A DNA stretch of 64,000 nucleotides from Micromonospora sp. CP22 (GCF_009712475.1 NZ_VCJO01000004.1:391917-455916), one strand, 5' to 3'. Shown: positions 26,470 to 33,836, numbered from the stretch's first letter. Notes: generated by a model not told the origin, from the letters alone. Numbers and translations: made by a program.

Positions 26470-27036
26470 ATGGCCGACCTCGTCGACGCCGCTCGGGAAG
26501 TTGCGCGGCACCTGCTGGAGACTCCGCTTCCTCGTCGATGGAGTCACGTCCAGTCGGTGGCCGCTAAGGCGGACCGGGTCAGCGCTGCCGTACCGGTCGA
26601 GGATCGTGCGGTGCTCGTGGCGTCGGCGTGGCTGCACGATGTGGGCTACAGCCCGGACCTGGTCGACACCGGCTTTCACTCGCTCGACGGGGGCCGCTGG
26701 CTGCGGCGTGAGCGGTTCGACGAGCGGATTGCGGCTCTGGTGGCTCACCACTCGTGCGCCTGGCTGGAAGCCGAGGAGCGTGGGCTCGGTGAGGTCCTGG
26801 CCGCCGAGTTCACTCGGGAGGAAACCGCGGTAACTGACGCGCTCTGCTTCTCGGACATGACGACCGGGCCGGACGGGCAAGACTTCGAGGTGTTGGAGCG
26901 GCTGGCGGAGATTCGGTCGCGGTACGGACCGGAGCACCTGGTTACCCGGTTCATCGGCCGGGCGGAACCGGAGATGGTCGCCGCTGTGCAGCGGACTCAA
27001 CAGCGGCTTGTCGGCAGCATCGCTCAGCCAATGTAG
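26470..27036 (+). CDS. HD-domain metal-dependent phosphohydrolase (AICE Mdp-like)
   Basis: A 188-residue HD-superfamily protein. Metal-binding residues are visible as H in RWSHVQSV (about 25), the HD pair in ASAWLHDVGYSP, H in FHSLDGGRWL and HH in LVAHHSCAW. HD proteins hydrolyse phosphoesters, often of nucleotides. A gene of this kind ('mdp') together with a NUDIX gene is a known feature of actinomycete integrative elements, where a signalling role has been suggested. Its 3' end overlaps that of the convergent NUDIX gene by 13 bases. The substrate is unknown. Confidence 0.85.
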   Translation: MADLVDAAREVARHLLETPLPRRWSHVQSVAAKADRVSAAVPVEDRAVLVASAWLHDVGYSPDLVDTGFHSLDGGRWLRRERFDERIAALVAHHSCAWLEAEERGLGEVLAAEFTREETAVTDALCFSDMTTGPDGQDFEVLERLAEIRSRYGPEHLVTRFIGRAEPEMVAAVQRTQQRLVGSIAQPM

Positions 27037-27494
27037 GGCTCGGCGCGATCCTCGTAGCCGTGGGTGATGCGGAGCAGGGTCGACGGGTGGATGTCGAGCG
27101 CGTCCAGCTCGTCGCGGGCCACCCATCTGACATCGCTTGACTCATCGCTAGGGGTCGGAGTGCCGCCGACGGGGACGGCCCGGAAGCAGAGCGAGAACTG
27201 CTGTCGTACCTCGCCGTCGGAGTAGGCAACGACGTGACCTGGGTCGGAGTAGACGCCCACCAGGCCGGTCACCTCGACGCTAATGCCGGTCTCTTCGCGG
27301 GTCTCCCGAATCGCTGTCTCGGCGACCGATTCGCCGATCTCCTGGCCGCCGCCGGGCAGTGACCACAGGCCGTTGTCGGTGCGCTGGATGAGCAGTACCC
27401 GGCCGCGCTCGTCGCGGACGAAGACGGAGACGGCCACAACGATGCTGTTGGCCTTCGGCGCGTTCGGGTCGTGGTAGTGCTCGGTCCTCGCCAT
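27024..27494 (-). CDS. NUDIX hydrolase of the integrative element
   Basis: A 156-residue NUDIX protein with a complete NUDIX box (GGGQEIGES, then RETREETGI, about residues 51-74) and a preceding substrate strand WSLPGGG. NUDIX enzymes cleave nucleoside diphosphate linked compounds. The gene is convergent with the HD-domain gene and lies 4 bases after the regulator gene on the same strand, so it is probably cotranscribed with the regulator. Such a pair is typical of AICEs. The substrate is unknown. Confidence 0.9.
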   Translation of the reverse strand: MARTEHYHDPNAPKANSIVVAVSVFVRDERGRVLLIQRTDNGLWSLPGGGQEIGESVAETAIRETREETGISVEVTGLVGVYSDPGHVVAYSDGEVRQQFSLCFRAVPVGGTPTPSDESSDVRWVARDELDALDIHPSTLLRITHGYEDRAEPYIG

Positions 27495-27498
27495 GGCT

Positions 27499-28257
27499 CT
27501 AGGCTGCCACCTCACCGACTGGCAGAGGCTTCGAGGCGGACAGGACGCGGTCGAAGCTGTCGGCGTAGGTACCGAACAGGTCGCCACCGTTGAGCCGGCG
27601 CAGGTGCATCACCGGCGCGTGTGGGGCCGGGAAGCCGTAGACGTGCATGTTGACCAACATCTCGTCGTCGAACCGGTAGATCGAGTTGTACAGCGTCGTG
27701 TCGTGGTAGAGCACCGTCACTCCGGGCTCCCCGTCGAGCCGGTTGTAGTACTGCTGCACCTGACGAATCTTCGCGGCCATCACGCCGGGCGCACCCTCCT
27801 CGACGCTCTTCCGCTCAATCGCCTCGCTGTCCGGATTACCGAGCAGAATCGTGACCGCTACGCCGTCAACGGCCTTTTGACGCAGGATGTCGACGATCCT
27901 CCGGTCCTGCTCCACGAGGAAAAGGCCGGCGTAGGCCAGCACGTCAATCCGCTTCTCGGCCCGCTCAATCAGTCGCCGCCAGAGGTCGTACGGAACAGAG
28001 GAACGCCGGGAGTAGAGCTGGACCATCTCGCTCTGCCCGATTTTCGACGCCTTCTCCGGGTTCACCGCGTCGGGCCACAGGTACGGCACGTCCTCACGGA
28101 CCATCGCCGCGATTGCGTGCCGGTGCCGGGGGTACGGCGTCCGGTCCTGCGTGATCCACCGTTCCACGGTCTTCGGGTCGACTCCGATCCGCTCGGCCAC
28201 GACGACGGGCGTCAGGCCGTTGCGCAGGATGGCATCGCGTAGCCGGTCGTTTGGCAT
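27499..28257 (-). CDS. HTH regulator with C-terminal PLD-like (DUF5919-type) domain
   Basis: A 252-residue protein. The N-terminal 45 residues form a helix-turn-helix (LRDAILRNGLTPVVVAERIG, then DPKTVERWITQDRTP). The rest (from about residue 85) has the DUF5919/phospholipase D-like pattern: RIDVLAYAGLFLVEQDRR, VTILLGNPDSEA, VLYHDTTLYNSIYRFDDEML, and a final GGDLFGTYADSFDRVL. The HKD catalytic motif of true PLDs is not complete, so sensing rather than catalysis is likely. It starts next to a block of repeated operator-like sequences and is divergent from the transfer genes, so it probably represses both directions of the element. Confidence 0.8.
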   Translation of the reverse strand: MPNDRLRDAILRNGLTPVVVAERIGVDPKTVERWITQDRTPYPRHRHAIAAMVREDVPYLWPDAVNPEKASKIGQSEMVQLYSRRSSVPYDLWRRLIERAEKRIDVLAYAGLFLVEQDRRIVDILRQKAVDGVAVTILLGNPDSEAIERKSVEEGAPGVMAAKIRQVQQYYNRLDGEPGVTVLYHDTTLYNSIYRFDDEMLVNMHVYGFPAPHAPVMHLRRLNGGDLFGTYADSFDRVLSASKPLPVGEVAA

Positions 28258-28271
28258 CCGACTCTCCTCAA

Positions 28272-28338
28272 GGGACGACTAGGGACAACTAGACGATAGC
28301 CAAGACGTCCCATGTCGTCCAGCCCATCGGATGGGCTG
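28272..28338. promoter_or_regulatory. Operator-like repeats between the element regulator and transfer genes
   Basis: GGGACGACTA and GGGACAACTA follow each other with a 10-base period (28272-28291). An inverted copy, GTCGTCC, lies at 28314-28320 and another GTCCC at 28308-28312. A hairpin-capable palindrome, CAGCCCAT-CGG-ATGGGCTG, follows at 28320-28338. The 10-base phasing places copies on one face of the helix, as expected for cooperative repressor binding. The divergent promoters of the element lie in this region. Confidence 0.5.
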
Positions 28339-28433
28339 TCCCCCGCTTTCCGGGAGCCTTGTCCGCAGAGGCCAAGAGCAAGAGTCCACCGGGGACAAGC
28401 TCAATACCTGGCCCGAGACACAGGAGGTCTGTT

Positions 28434-28754
28434 GTGAAGCTGTACGTGGACACCCAGAGCAAGCAGGTTCAGGTGACGAAGGACCCCGAGCCGAAGAACG
28501 ACCAGAACGGCAATCAGCGGTCGGAGAAGAACACCGGCCGGCTCATGTGGTCCACCCAGGTCTTCGTACTCGACGAGACCGGCGGCGAGATCATCACCAT
28601 CACCACGGCGGGTGAGAAGCCGAGCGTGACGGTGGGACAGCTCGTCGCTGTCGAGCAGTTGGAGGCCATCCCGTGGGCGACCAACGGGCGTAACGGCGTC
28701 GCGTTCCGCGCCATCTCGCTGAAGCCGAAGGCTGGTAACTCGGCGGCTAAGTAG
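28434..28754 (+). CDS. Small conserved AICE protein, possibly OB-fold
   Basis: A 106-residue protein starting with GTG after a good ribosome site (CAGGAGGT). The pattern is strand-rich: VKLYVDTQSKQVQVTKDPEP, then LMWSTQVFVLDETGGEIITI, SVTVGQLVAVEQLEAIPW and GVAFRAISLKP. This resembles small proteins encoded ahead of transfer genes in pSAM2-like elements. The strand order would suit a single-stranded DNA-binding OB fold, but this is inference. It is the first gene of the transfer block. Confidence 0.7.
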   Translation: MKLYVDTQSKQVQVTKDPEPKNDQNGNQRSEKNTGRLMWSTQVFVLDETGGEIITITTAGEKPSVTVGQLVAVEQLEAIPWATNGRNGVAFRAISLKPKAGNSAAK

Positions 28755-28838
28755 TTCTTCGCTCACCGCGCTGTGTGAGCCTCTGGTGTCTGATGCACGA
28801 AGCGGCCTGACGGTCCGCTGATCTGATCCACCTTCGGT

Positions 28839-28869
28839 CCGGGAGCGTTTCTGGCTCCTATTCTCCCGG
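28839..28869 (+). promoter_or_regulatory. Hairpin 1 with GGCTCCTA loop
   Basis: Stem CCGGGAG/CTCCCGG and a 17-base loop carrying GGCTCCTA (28853-28860). A second hairpin, GGCAACC-CAT-GGTTGCC (28874-28890), follows directly. The loop sequence is complementary to GGAG-type ribosome sites. One of four similar hairpins in the transfer region. Confidence 0.55.
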
Positions 28870-28905
28870 CCCTGGCAACCCATGGTTGCCCTCTCGATAT
28901 GGCGC

Positions 28906-28939
28906 GGGGTCGGTACTGGCTCCTACACCTGCCGGCCCC
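28906..28939 (+). promoter_or_regulatory. Hairpin 2 with GGCTCCTA loop, upstream of a membrane-protein gene
   Basis: Stem GGGGTCGG/CCGGCCCC (one G-U pair), loop of 18 bases with GGCTCCTA (28918-28925). The GGGAG ribosome site of the next gene lies 35 bases downstream. A block of 24 bases in this hairpin (28911-28934) is identical to hairpin 3. Confidence 0.6.
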
Positions 28940-28986
28940 GACTGCCATTCCAACCCGTTCACCCACAATCGTTGGGAGTGGTTGTC

Positions 28987-29415
28987 GTGCTCGTTTCCGC
29001 CATCGTCTTCGCCGTTGTCGCGGCGACTCTCTACGCCGGCCACCAGGTGGCCGATCACGTCTTCGGCCAGTCCGACAAGCAAGCCGCCCACAAGGCCGCT
29101 CCCGGCTGGGACGGCTGGCGTCACCTGTTGGGCCACGTCGTGGCCTATCACCTCGTGATGGTGGTCATGCTGACCGTCGCCATCGTTGCGCTTGATCTGC
29201 CCGTCACCGTCGTCGGGCTCGTCGCCGGAGTCGGCTTCTCCGCCGTCTCACACGCATTCCTCGACCGGCGTTGGCCGGTGCGTTGGCTGCTCATCCACAC
29301 CGGTAGCCGGGATTTCGCCGACCGGCAGGCCCCGATCTGCGGCATGTACCTGGCGGATCAGTCCCTGCACGCGGCTTGCCTGTGGGTATCCGCGCTGCTC
29401 ATCGCCTGCTTGTAG
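28987..29415 (+). CDS. Membrane protein of the transfer region
   Basis: A 142-residue protein with three to four membrane segments: VLVSAIVFAVVAATLYAGHQ, a His-rich stretch WRHLLGHVVAYHLVMVVMLT, VTVVGLVAGVGFSAVSHAF and a last one near the C terminus (LWVSALLIACL). The GTG start was chosen because GGGAG lies 9 bases upstream. The gene after it has the same layout. Conserved His and Asp (GHQVADHVFGQ, SHAFLDRRW) suggest a membrane-embedded site. I do not recognise a characterised family. It probably supports plasmid spread, as Spd proteins do. Confidence 0.7.
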   Translation: MLVSAIVFAVVAATLYAGHQVADHVFGQSDKQAAHKAAPGWDGWRHLLGHVVAYHLVMVVMLTVAIVALDLPVTVVGLVAGVGFSAVSHAFLDRRWPVRWLLIHTGSRDFADRQAPICGMYLADQSLHAACLWVSALLIACL

Positions 29416-29454
29416 GCGGAAGGGTCGCTGTGCGGCCTGAGTGATTTCGAGCCC

Positions 29455-29488
29455 GGGGCCGGTACTGGCTCCTACACCTGCCGACCCC
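29455..29488 (+). promoter_or_regulatory. Hairpin 3 with GGCTCCTA loop
   Basis: Stem GGGGCCGG/CCGACCCC with one mismatch, 18-base loop with GGCTCCTA (29467-29474), followed by the GGGAGG ribosome site at 29520-29525. A near-copy of hairpin 2, which indicates duplication of the leader. Confidence 0.6.
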
Positions 29489-29532
29489 GTGCTCTCCAAC
29501 CCATCCAGCCCAATCACTTGGGAGGACGTGTC

Positions 29533-30462
29533 GTGTCCAAGTCTAGCCCTCGCCGTTCGTTCGGCCGGAAGTCAACCGGAACGGTGACAGTAATCGAGGC
29601 CAAGGTTCACCGGTCCTCGGCCCGCAACGCCCGAATGGCGTTCATCCTCACTGCGGTCATCCTCGGCGTACTCGGTGCCGTGGTGGCCGCTTCCTACGTA
29701 CACCCCATCATCGCGCTGTTCATCGGCGCGGCCATCGGTGTCCCGTGCGGCGCGCTGGCCTGGCTCCTGGTCCGCATCTGGCCGGTCCTGCGGCTGCTGT
29801 GGTGGTGGACCCCCGAAATCGTCCTTGCCGTCACTCTGCTGACGGCGTGGGTGCAGCTCGCCACCCACACCCCGACCATCGTCACCCTGGCCGTCGTCGC
29901 GGTCGTCCTCGGCGTTCCGGCCGCCATCCCCACCGTTCGCCGCCAGGTCGTCGCCTGGGTGTGGTGCCTGATCGTGCGCCACCGGCTGCGGGTCTGCTTC
30001 GCGCAGTTCATCGTCGCCAATCAGTCCGGGTCTCTCCCGCTGATCTTGTGGGCCAAGCCGACCCCGGTCGGCGAACGGGTCTGGGTCTATCTGCGGCCCG
30101 GCCTGTCCCTGGCGGACCTGGAAGGCCGCCTCGACAAGATCGCCGTCACCTGCCACGCCTCGTCCGTCCTGGTCGAGCGCGCCTCCGACGGAAACGCCGC
30201 GTACCTGCGGTTCGACATCAAGCGCCGCGAGGTGCTCACCGCAACCGTCACGTCCCCGCTGGCCGACGTCATCACTCCCGACGCTCCGGCCACCGACCGA
30301 CCGACGCCGGTGATCCCGACCGCCCTGGACCTGCCTGACGTCCAGGCACCCACGGTCACCCTGCCCATCCAGCCCAAGAAGCAGGCCGCCACGTCGGCCA
30401 ACGGCAGCAAGTCGGCCCCCGCGCCGTCGTCGGACGCCGACGACGTCTCCGACTGGATCTGA
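29533..30462 (+). CDS. Membrane protein preceding the TraSA-like ATPase
   Basis: A 309-residue protein. Four membrane segments occupy about residues 35-150 (FILTAVILGVLGAVVAASYV, IIALFIGAAIGVPCGALAWL, EIVLAVTLLTAWVQLATH, IVTLAVVAVVLGVPAAI). A soluble part follows (ILWAKPTPVGERVWVYLRPG, VTCHASSVLVER) and then a Pro/Ala-rich tail. The soluble domain resembles the portion preceding the motor in longer TraB/FtsK proteins. I infer that the membrane half and the motor half of the translocase are encoded as two genes here. It begins with GTG after GGGAGG. Confidence 0.75.
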   Translation: MSKSSPRRSFGRKSTGTVTVIEAKVHRSSARNARMAFILTAVILGVLGAVVAASYVHPIIALFIGAAIGVPCGALAWLLVRIWPVLRLLWWWTPEIVLAVTLLTAWVQLATHTPTIVTLAVVAVVLGVPAAIPTVRRQVVAWVWCLIVRHRLRVCFAQFIVANQSGSLPLILWAKPTPVGERVWVYLRPGLSLADLEGRLDKIAVTCHASSVLVERASDGNAAYLRFDIKRREVLTATVTSPLADVITPDAPATDRPTPVIPTALDLPDVQAPTVTLPIQPKKQAATSANGSKSAPAPSSDADDVSDWI

Positions 30463-30481
30463 TCCCGCAACCCATCCCGGA

Positions 30482-30520
30482 CGCGGGGAGCCCTACGGCT
30501 CCTTCGTGTGGCTTCCCGCG
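30482..30520 (+). promoter_or_regulatory. Hairpin 4 with GGCTCCTT loop, ahead of the TraSA-like gene
   Basis: Stem CGCGGGGAGCC/GGCTTCCCGCG (11 pairs, one G-U), 17-base loop with GGCTCCTT (30497-30504). The downstream ribosome site AAGGAGG (30534-30540) is complementary to the loop over at least six bases. Confidence 0.6.
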
Positions 30521-30546
30521 CCCATCAACGCCCAAGGAGGGCACCC

Positions 30547-31413
30547 ATGGCTACGGCAACCGCCCCGACCGCCGGCATTCCGGTGGGGCCTGGCCTGTCG
30601 ATGTTCGACCCGATCTTCGTTGGCATCGACGAGTTCGGCCAGCCCGTCTACATCACCCTGGCCTACCGCAACCTCCTCGCCGGCGGTGAACCCGGCGGAG
30701 GTAAGTCCGGACTGCTCAACACCATCGCGGCCCACGCCGCTCTCTCGGCGGACTCCCGCCTCGTCCTGCTCGACGGCAAGCTCGTCGAACTCGGCCAGTG
30801 GGAAGACTGCGCCGACGCCTTCATCGGCCCCGACATCACCGCCGCGCTCGGCGTCCTCCGACGCCTGCAGCAGGTGATGAACAACCGGTACGCCTGGCTG
30901 CGCGCCCACGGGCGTCGCAAGGTCACCGCGCTCGACGGACTCTCCGTCATCACCGTCCTGGTCGACGAGATCGCCTTCTACTCCGCCACCATCGGCAGCA
31001 AGCAGGAGCAGGAAGAGTTCGTCGCTCTCCTCCGGGACCTGGTCGCTCGGGGTCGGGCCGCCGGCATCCCCGTCGTCGCCGCCACCCAGCGGCCGTCGTT
31101 CGACATCATCCCCACCAGCCTGCGGGACCTGTTCGGCTACCGCGCCGCGTTCCGCTGCACCACTCCCAACAGCTCGAACATCGTCCTCGGCCACGGCTGG
31201 GCCGAACAGGGCTACACCGCCACCGACATCGCCCCCACCAACCAGGGCGCCGCCTACCTCATCGCCGAAGGCGGCACCCCACGCCGCATCAAGGTCGCCT
31301 ACCTGACCGACGCCCAGATCGCCGGCATCGCCGACTACGCCGCTTGGACCCGTCGTCCCACCCGCTTATCCGCACCGACCGGATCTCGACTCGATTGGGG
31401 AACCGCCGCATGA
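30547..31413 (+). CDS. FtsK/SpoIIIE-type conjugal transfer ATPase (TraSA-like)
   Basis: A 288-residue motor domain. Walker A is GGEPGGGKSGLLN (about residue 48), Walker B VITVLVDEIAF (about 138), and a sensor stretch PVVAATQRPSFD follows. Its length is close to that of pSAM2 TraSA. Proteins of this kind move double-stranded DNA between mycelial cells during conjugation of AICEs, and one protein is enough. The ATG follows AAGGAGG. The next gene starts within its stop codon. Confidence 0.9.
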   Translation: MATATAPTAGIPVGPGLSMFDPIFVGIDEFGQPVYITLAYRNLLAGGEPGGGKSGLLNTIAAHAALSADSRLVLLDGKLVELGQWEDCADAFIGPDITAALGVLRRLQQVMNNRYAWLRAHGRRKVTALDGLSVITVLVDEIAFYSATIGSKQEQEEFVALLRDLVARGRAAGIPVVAATQRPSFDIIPTSLRDLFGYRAAFRCTTPNSSNIVLGHGWAEQGYTATDIAPTNQGAAYLIAEGGTPRRIKVAYLTDAQIAGIADYAAWTRRPTRLSAPTGSRLDWGTAA

Positions 31414-31619
31414 AACTGCGAGAGCTCTTCCGCGTCCGTCGCACCCCGCCACCGGCCACCCGGTACGTCGACCGACACGTCGTCGGTACGCCCGAGGAAC
31501 TCGTCACGCTCATGGCGCTCGCCACCGAACGCGGGCTCCTCGTCTTCGCCTCGGCGCCCGTTCCGCTGCCCGGCGACCCGACCCGATTCCGCCGCTACCT
31601 GCGGCTGCGCGCCAACTGA
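31410..31619 (+). CDS. Small protein after the transfer ATPase
   Basis: A 69-residue basic protein (MKLRELFRVRRTPPPATRYV...). It overlaps the ATPase gene by 4 bases (ATGA), so it is translationally coupled. The helix PEELVTLMALATERGLLVFA and a strand at the end form a small fold. No known family is recognised. Position suggests a role in transfer. Confidence 0.65.
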   Translation: MKLRELFRVRRTPPPATRYVDRHVVGTPEELVTLMALATERGLLVFASAPVPLPGDPTRFRRYLRLRAN

Positions 31620-31627
31620 TCGGCCGA

Positions 31628-31665
31628 CGGAACCGGCTCAAGCCCTGGAAAGCAGACCGGTTCCG
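31628..31665 (+). terminator. Hairpin between transfer and downstream small genes
   Basis: Stem CGGAACCGG/CCGGTTCCG (9 perfect pairs) with a 20-base loop. It lies 9 bases after a stop codon and 40 bases before the next gene, with no U tract. It may be a terminator or a processing site. Its loop lacks the GGCTCCT motif of the other four hairpins. Confidence 0.45.
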
Positions 31666-31705
31666 CCGACCTCTCACCAAGCCCTTCTGAAAGGACGTGG
31701 CTGCC

Positions 31706-32146
31706 ATGAAGGCTACCCAGAACCCACCTACCGCCGGAACGGTCACCATCGCTGACCTGCTCCGGATGGCTGCCCTCTACCTACGCCGGCACGGCTGGCA
31801 CCAGGGCACCTACTACCGCCCCACCACCGACACCCCGACCCCGCCGGCCTGTGTCGCCGGGGCCATCGGCATCGCCGCCGCCGGCCACCGCGTGCAGCAC
31901 TTCTCCCAACTCACCCCGGACACCCTGGGTGACTACCTCGCCGCGCTCGACGCATTTGTCGACTACCTCGACACCACCGCGCCGGTCTTCCTCGTCGACG
32001 AAGACGGCTTCGTCATCGACGAACACACCTCCCCGTACTCGTGGAACGACGACCCGGCCCGTACCGCCGAGCAGGTCATCACGGCCCTTGAGACGGCCGC
32101 CGACGAGTGGGATGACCTCCACACCACCGGGGGTGAGAACCGGTGA
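31706..32146 (+). CDS. DUF6197-family protein
   Basis: A 146-residue protein. The layout IADLLRMAALYLRRHGWHQG, TPPACVAGAIGIAA, and a later ALDAFVDYLD with an acidic tail matches the DUF6197 family that is frequent on actinobacterial plasmids and integrative elements. Function is unknown. It heads a string of genes with 4-base or shorter overlaps that runs to the replication initiator. Confidence 0.75.
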   Translation: MKATQNPPTAGTVTIADLLRMAALYLRRHGWHQGTYYRPTTDTPTPPACVAGAIGIAAAGHRVQHFSQLTPDTLGDYLAALDAFVDYLDTTAPVFLVDEDGFVIDEHTSPYSWNDDPARTAEQVITALETAADEWDDLHTTGGENR

Positions 32147-32442
32147 GCACTGTCAAGAAGTCCTTGACGCCTCGCATCCCCGTACAGAAGCGACGGGAGG
32201 TCGTCGAGAACACCGAGTTCGCGGCCTTCGCCCGACGCATCATCCGCGCCCACGGCCGCCGCGTCGCCACCGGTGACGTCGAAGCCCTTCGCGACCTGGT
32301 CGCCCTTTCCACCGTCATCGACGAGGCAATCACCGACGCCGTCGTCGGGCTTCGCTCCTTCGGCTACTCCTGGGCCGAGATCGGGCAACGCCTCGGCATC
32401 TCCCGCCAAGCCGCCCAGCAACGCTGGGGAGACCAGTCGTGA
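32143..32442 (+). CDS. Small helix-turn-helix protein
   Basis: A 99-residue protein with a C-terminal helix-turn-helix of the sigma-like/LuxR type (YSWAEIGQRLGISRQAAQQR). The N-terminal half is helical and basic. It starts with GTG inside the upstream stop codon. It could regulate the transfer or replication genes of the element, but its target is unknown. Confidence 0.75.
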   Translation: MSTVKKSLTPRIPVQKRREVVENTEFAAFARRIIRAHGRRVATGDVEALRDLVALSTVIDEAITDAVVGLRSFGYSWAEIGQRLGISRQAAQQRWGDQS

Positions 32443-32783
32443 CCACCTACTACGACCCGACCGGCACTCGCTTCGGCTTTCCCACCTACCCGTACCGGAT
32501 GGCACCCAGCGGGCTCGCCACCCTGCGGCAGCTTCGGGCTGCCGGTCTGCGTCCCGGCGGGCATGACCCCGTCGCCCAGATCTTCTGGCGGCGCGGTAAG
32601 CGCGTCGCTTACCTCTACCGCCTCGACCTGGCCAAGCCCAAGCGCACCGCCACGCCCGCCCAACGAGAGGCCATCGGCAAGGCGCTACGCGCCCGCCGGA
32701 CCTGCGCCATCTGCGGCTTGGTCCAGCCCTACTACATCCCACACCGCTACGGCTGCTGCCTCGACTGTCACGGAGGTCACTGA
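32439..32783 (+). CDS. RRQRL-type zinc-binding protein
   Basis: A 114-residue protein with a TLRQLRAAGLRPGG motif near residue 28 and a four-Cys zinc site (CAIC, CCLDC) near the C terminus. It corresponds to small RRQRL-motif zinc-binding proteins common on actinobacterial mobile elements. A central basic stretch (LAKPKRTATPAQREA) is seen. Function is unknown. It overlaps both neighbours. Confidence 0.75.
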   Translation: MTTYYDPTGTRFGFPTYPYRMAPSGLATLRQLRAAGLRPGGHDPVAQIFWRRGKRVAYLYRLDLAKPKRTATPAQREAIGKALRARRTCAICGLVQPYYIPHRYGCCLDCHGGH

Positions 32784-32857
32784 TGGGTGTCCTGATCACC
32801 TTCGCCGTCATCCTGCTCATCGGCGTCGCCATGGCTTACATGGGCGGTGTCCGATGA
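32783..32857 (+). CDS. 24-residue membrane peptide
   Basis: MGVLITFAVILLIGVAMAYM and then GGVR. The single hydrophobic helix spans almost the entire peptide. Its ATG overlaps the stop of the zinc-protein gene and its stop overlaps the start of the next gene (ATGA), so it is tightly embedded in the operon. That layout makes translation likely. It might assist the DUF2637 membrane protein encoded next. Confidence 0.6.
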   Translation: MGVLITFAVILLIGVAMAYMGGVR

Positions 32858-33573
32858 ACCGTCAGCCCACCACCGGCACCCGAATTGAGGGTGTCGTCCT
32901 GGTCCTCATCCTGCTCACTGTCGCCGGGTTCGCCGGTGCTGCCTCGTTCACCCACGTCAAGGACTGGACCCTCGACAACTCCCCGGCGGGAACGGGCGCA
33001 TGGTTCGGCTGGGCCAACGCCGTCATCTCCGAACTCGTCCCCATCGCCTGCCTGCTGACCATCCGGCGTCGTCGTCGGGTCGGTGCTCCCATCGGCTACC
33101 CGCTGTTCCTGCTCACCGCCGCCGCCGGCCTCTCCCTGGCCGCGCAACTGGCGGTCGCCAAGCCGGGCATCTCCGGCTGGCTGCTCTCGGCCGTACCGGC
33201 GCTGGCCTTCATGGCCCTGGTGAAACTCGTTCTCGCGCCCGTAAAGGGCGACAACCCGACCGCGCCGGCTGTCGAGCCGGTCGAACCGATCCGGGCTGAG
33301 GTGGCCGAGCAGGTCACCACCGAGCCGGCACCGCCGGCTGCCCTCACCATCGATTCACAACCCCGTCCGGCCATCCAACCCACCATGCCGGCCACCGAGC
33401 CGGAGCCGGTCGAGGTTCCAACCCACCTCCTGCCCATGGCCCGGTTCGCCGCCGCACAGCACGAGCAGAACACCGGGTCACCGATCACTGCCGCCGAGCT
33501 GGCCGACCGGCTCGACGTCACCCCGGCCGTCGCCGGGCAACTCCTCATCACCCTGACCGGTGATGCCCGATGA
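32854..33573 (+). CDS. DUF2637-type membrane protein (SpdB-like)
   Basis: A 239-residue protein. Four membrane segments lie in the first 130 residues (VVLVLILLTVAGFAGAASF, AVISELVPIACLLTI, YPLFLLTAAAGLSLAAQL, WLLSAVPALAFMALVKLVL), the pattern of DUF2637. A Pro/Glu-rich linker follows, and then a small helix-turn-helix-like end (ITAAELADRLDVTPAVAGQL). DUF2637/SpdB proteins are linked with intramycelial plasmid spread in actinomycetes. The C-terminal DNA-binding-like helix pair suggests contact with DNA. Confidence 0.8.
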   Translation: MNRQPTTGTRIEGVVLVLILLTVAGFAGAASFTHVKDWTLDNSPAGTGAWFGWANAVISELVPIACLLTIRRRRRVGAPIGYPLFLLTAAAGLSLAAQLAVAKPGISGWLLSAVPALAFMALVKLVLAPVKGDNPTAPAVEPVEPIRAEVAEQVTTEPAPPAALTIDSQPRPAIQPTMPATEPEPVEVPTHLLPMARFAAAQHEQNTGSPITAAELADRLDVTPAVAGQLLITLTGDAR

Positions 33574-33836
33574 CCATCTACGTCGTCGACATCGAACACA
33601 CCATCCACACCTGCCCGGCACAGCCGGAACCACACCCGTACGACGTCCGACGCACCGTCGTCGACGTCATTCCCGGCGGACCCTGCCGGGCACCGGTCAC
33701 CGTCCGCTGCGGTGGTCAGACCGTCCAGATTCCGTGCCGTCGGCACGAGCCGGCCAAGCGCCAATGCGGCGCCTGCCGGGTCATCGTCACCGAACGCACC
33801 ATCACCACCCGCACCCCGAACGGGACTGCGGCTTGA
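33570..33836 (+). CDS. Small Cys-containing protein upstream of rep
   Basis: An 88-residue protein with strand-like N terminus (MTIYVVDIEHTIHTCPA) and Cys residues spaced as in a zinc ribbon (GGPC, VRCGG, IPCRRHE, QCGACR). It overlaps the previous gene by 4 bases, and the Rep start lies on its final base. Function is unknown. Genes of this sort often precede repSA. Confidence 0.65.
   Translation: MTIYVVDIEHTIHTCPAQPEPHPYDVRRTVVDVIPGGPCRAPVTVRCGGQTVQIPCRRHEPAKRQCGACRVIVTERTITTRTPNGTAA

Noticed and set aside
25812..26471. A 219-residue minus-strand frame in the gap before the HD gene
   Set aside because: Arg/Gly/Pro-rich, no ribosome site or domain, and overlapping the HD gene promoter. Treated as non-coding.
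27499..28257. Active phospholipase D
   Set aside because: A complete HKD motif is not visible, so a sensing role is more likely.
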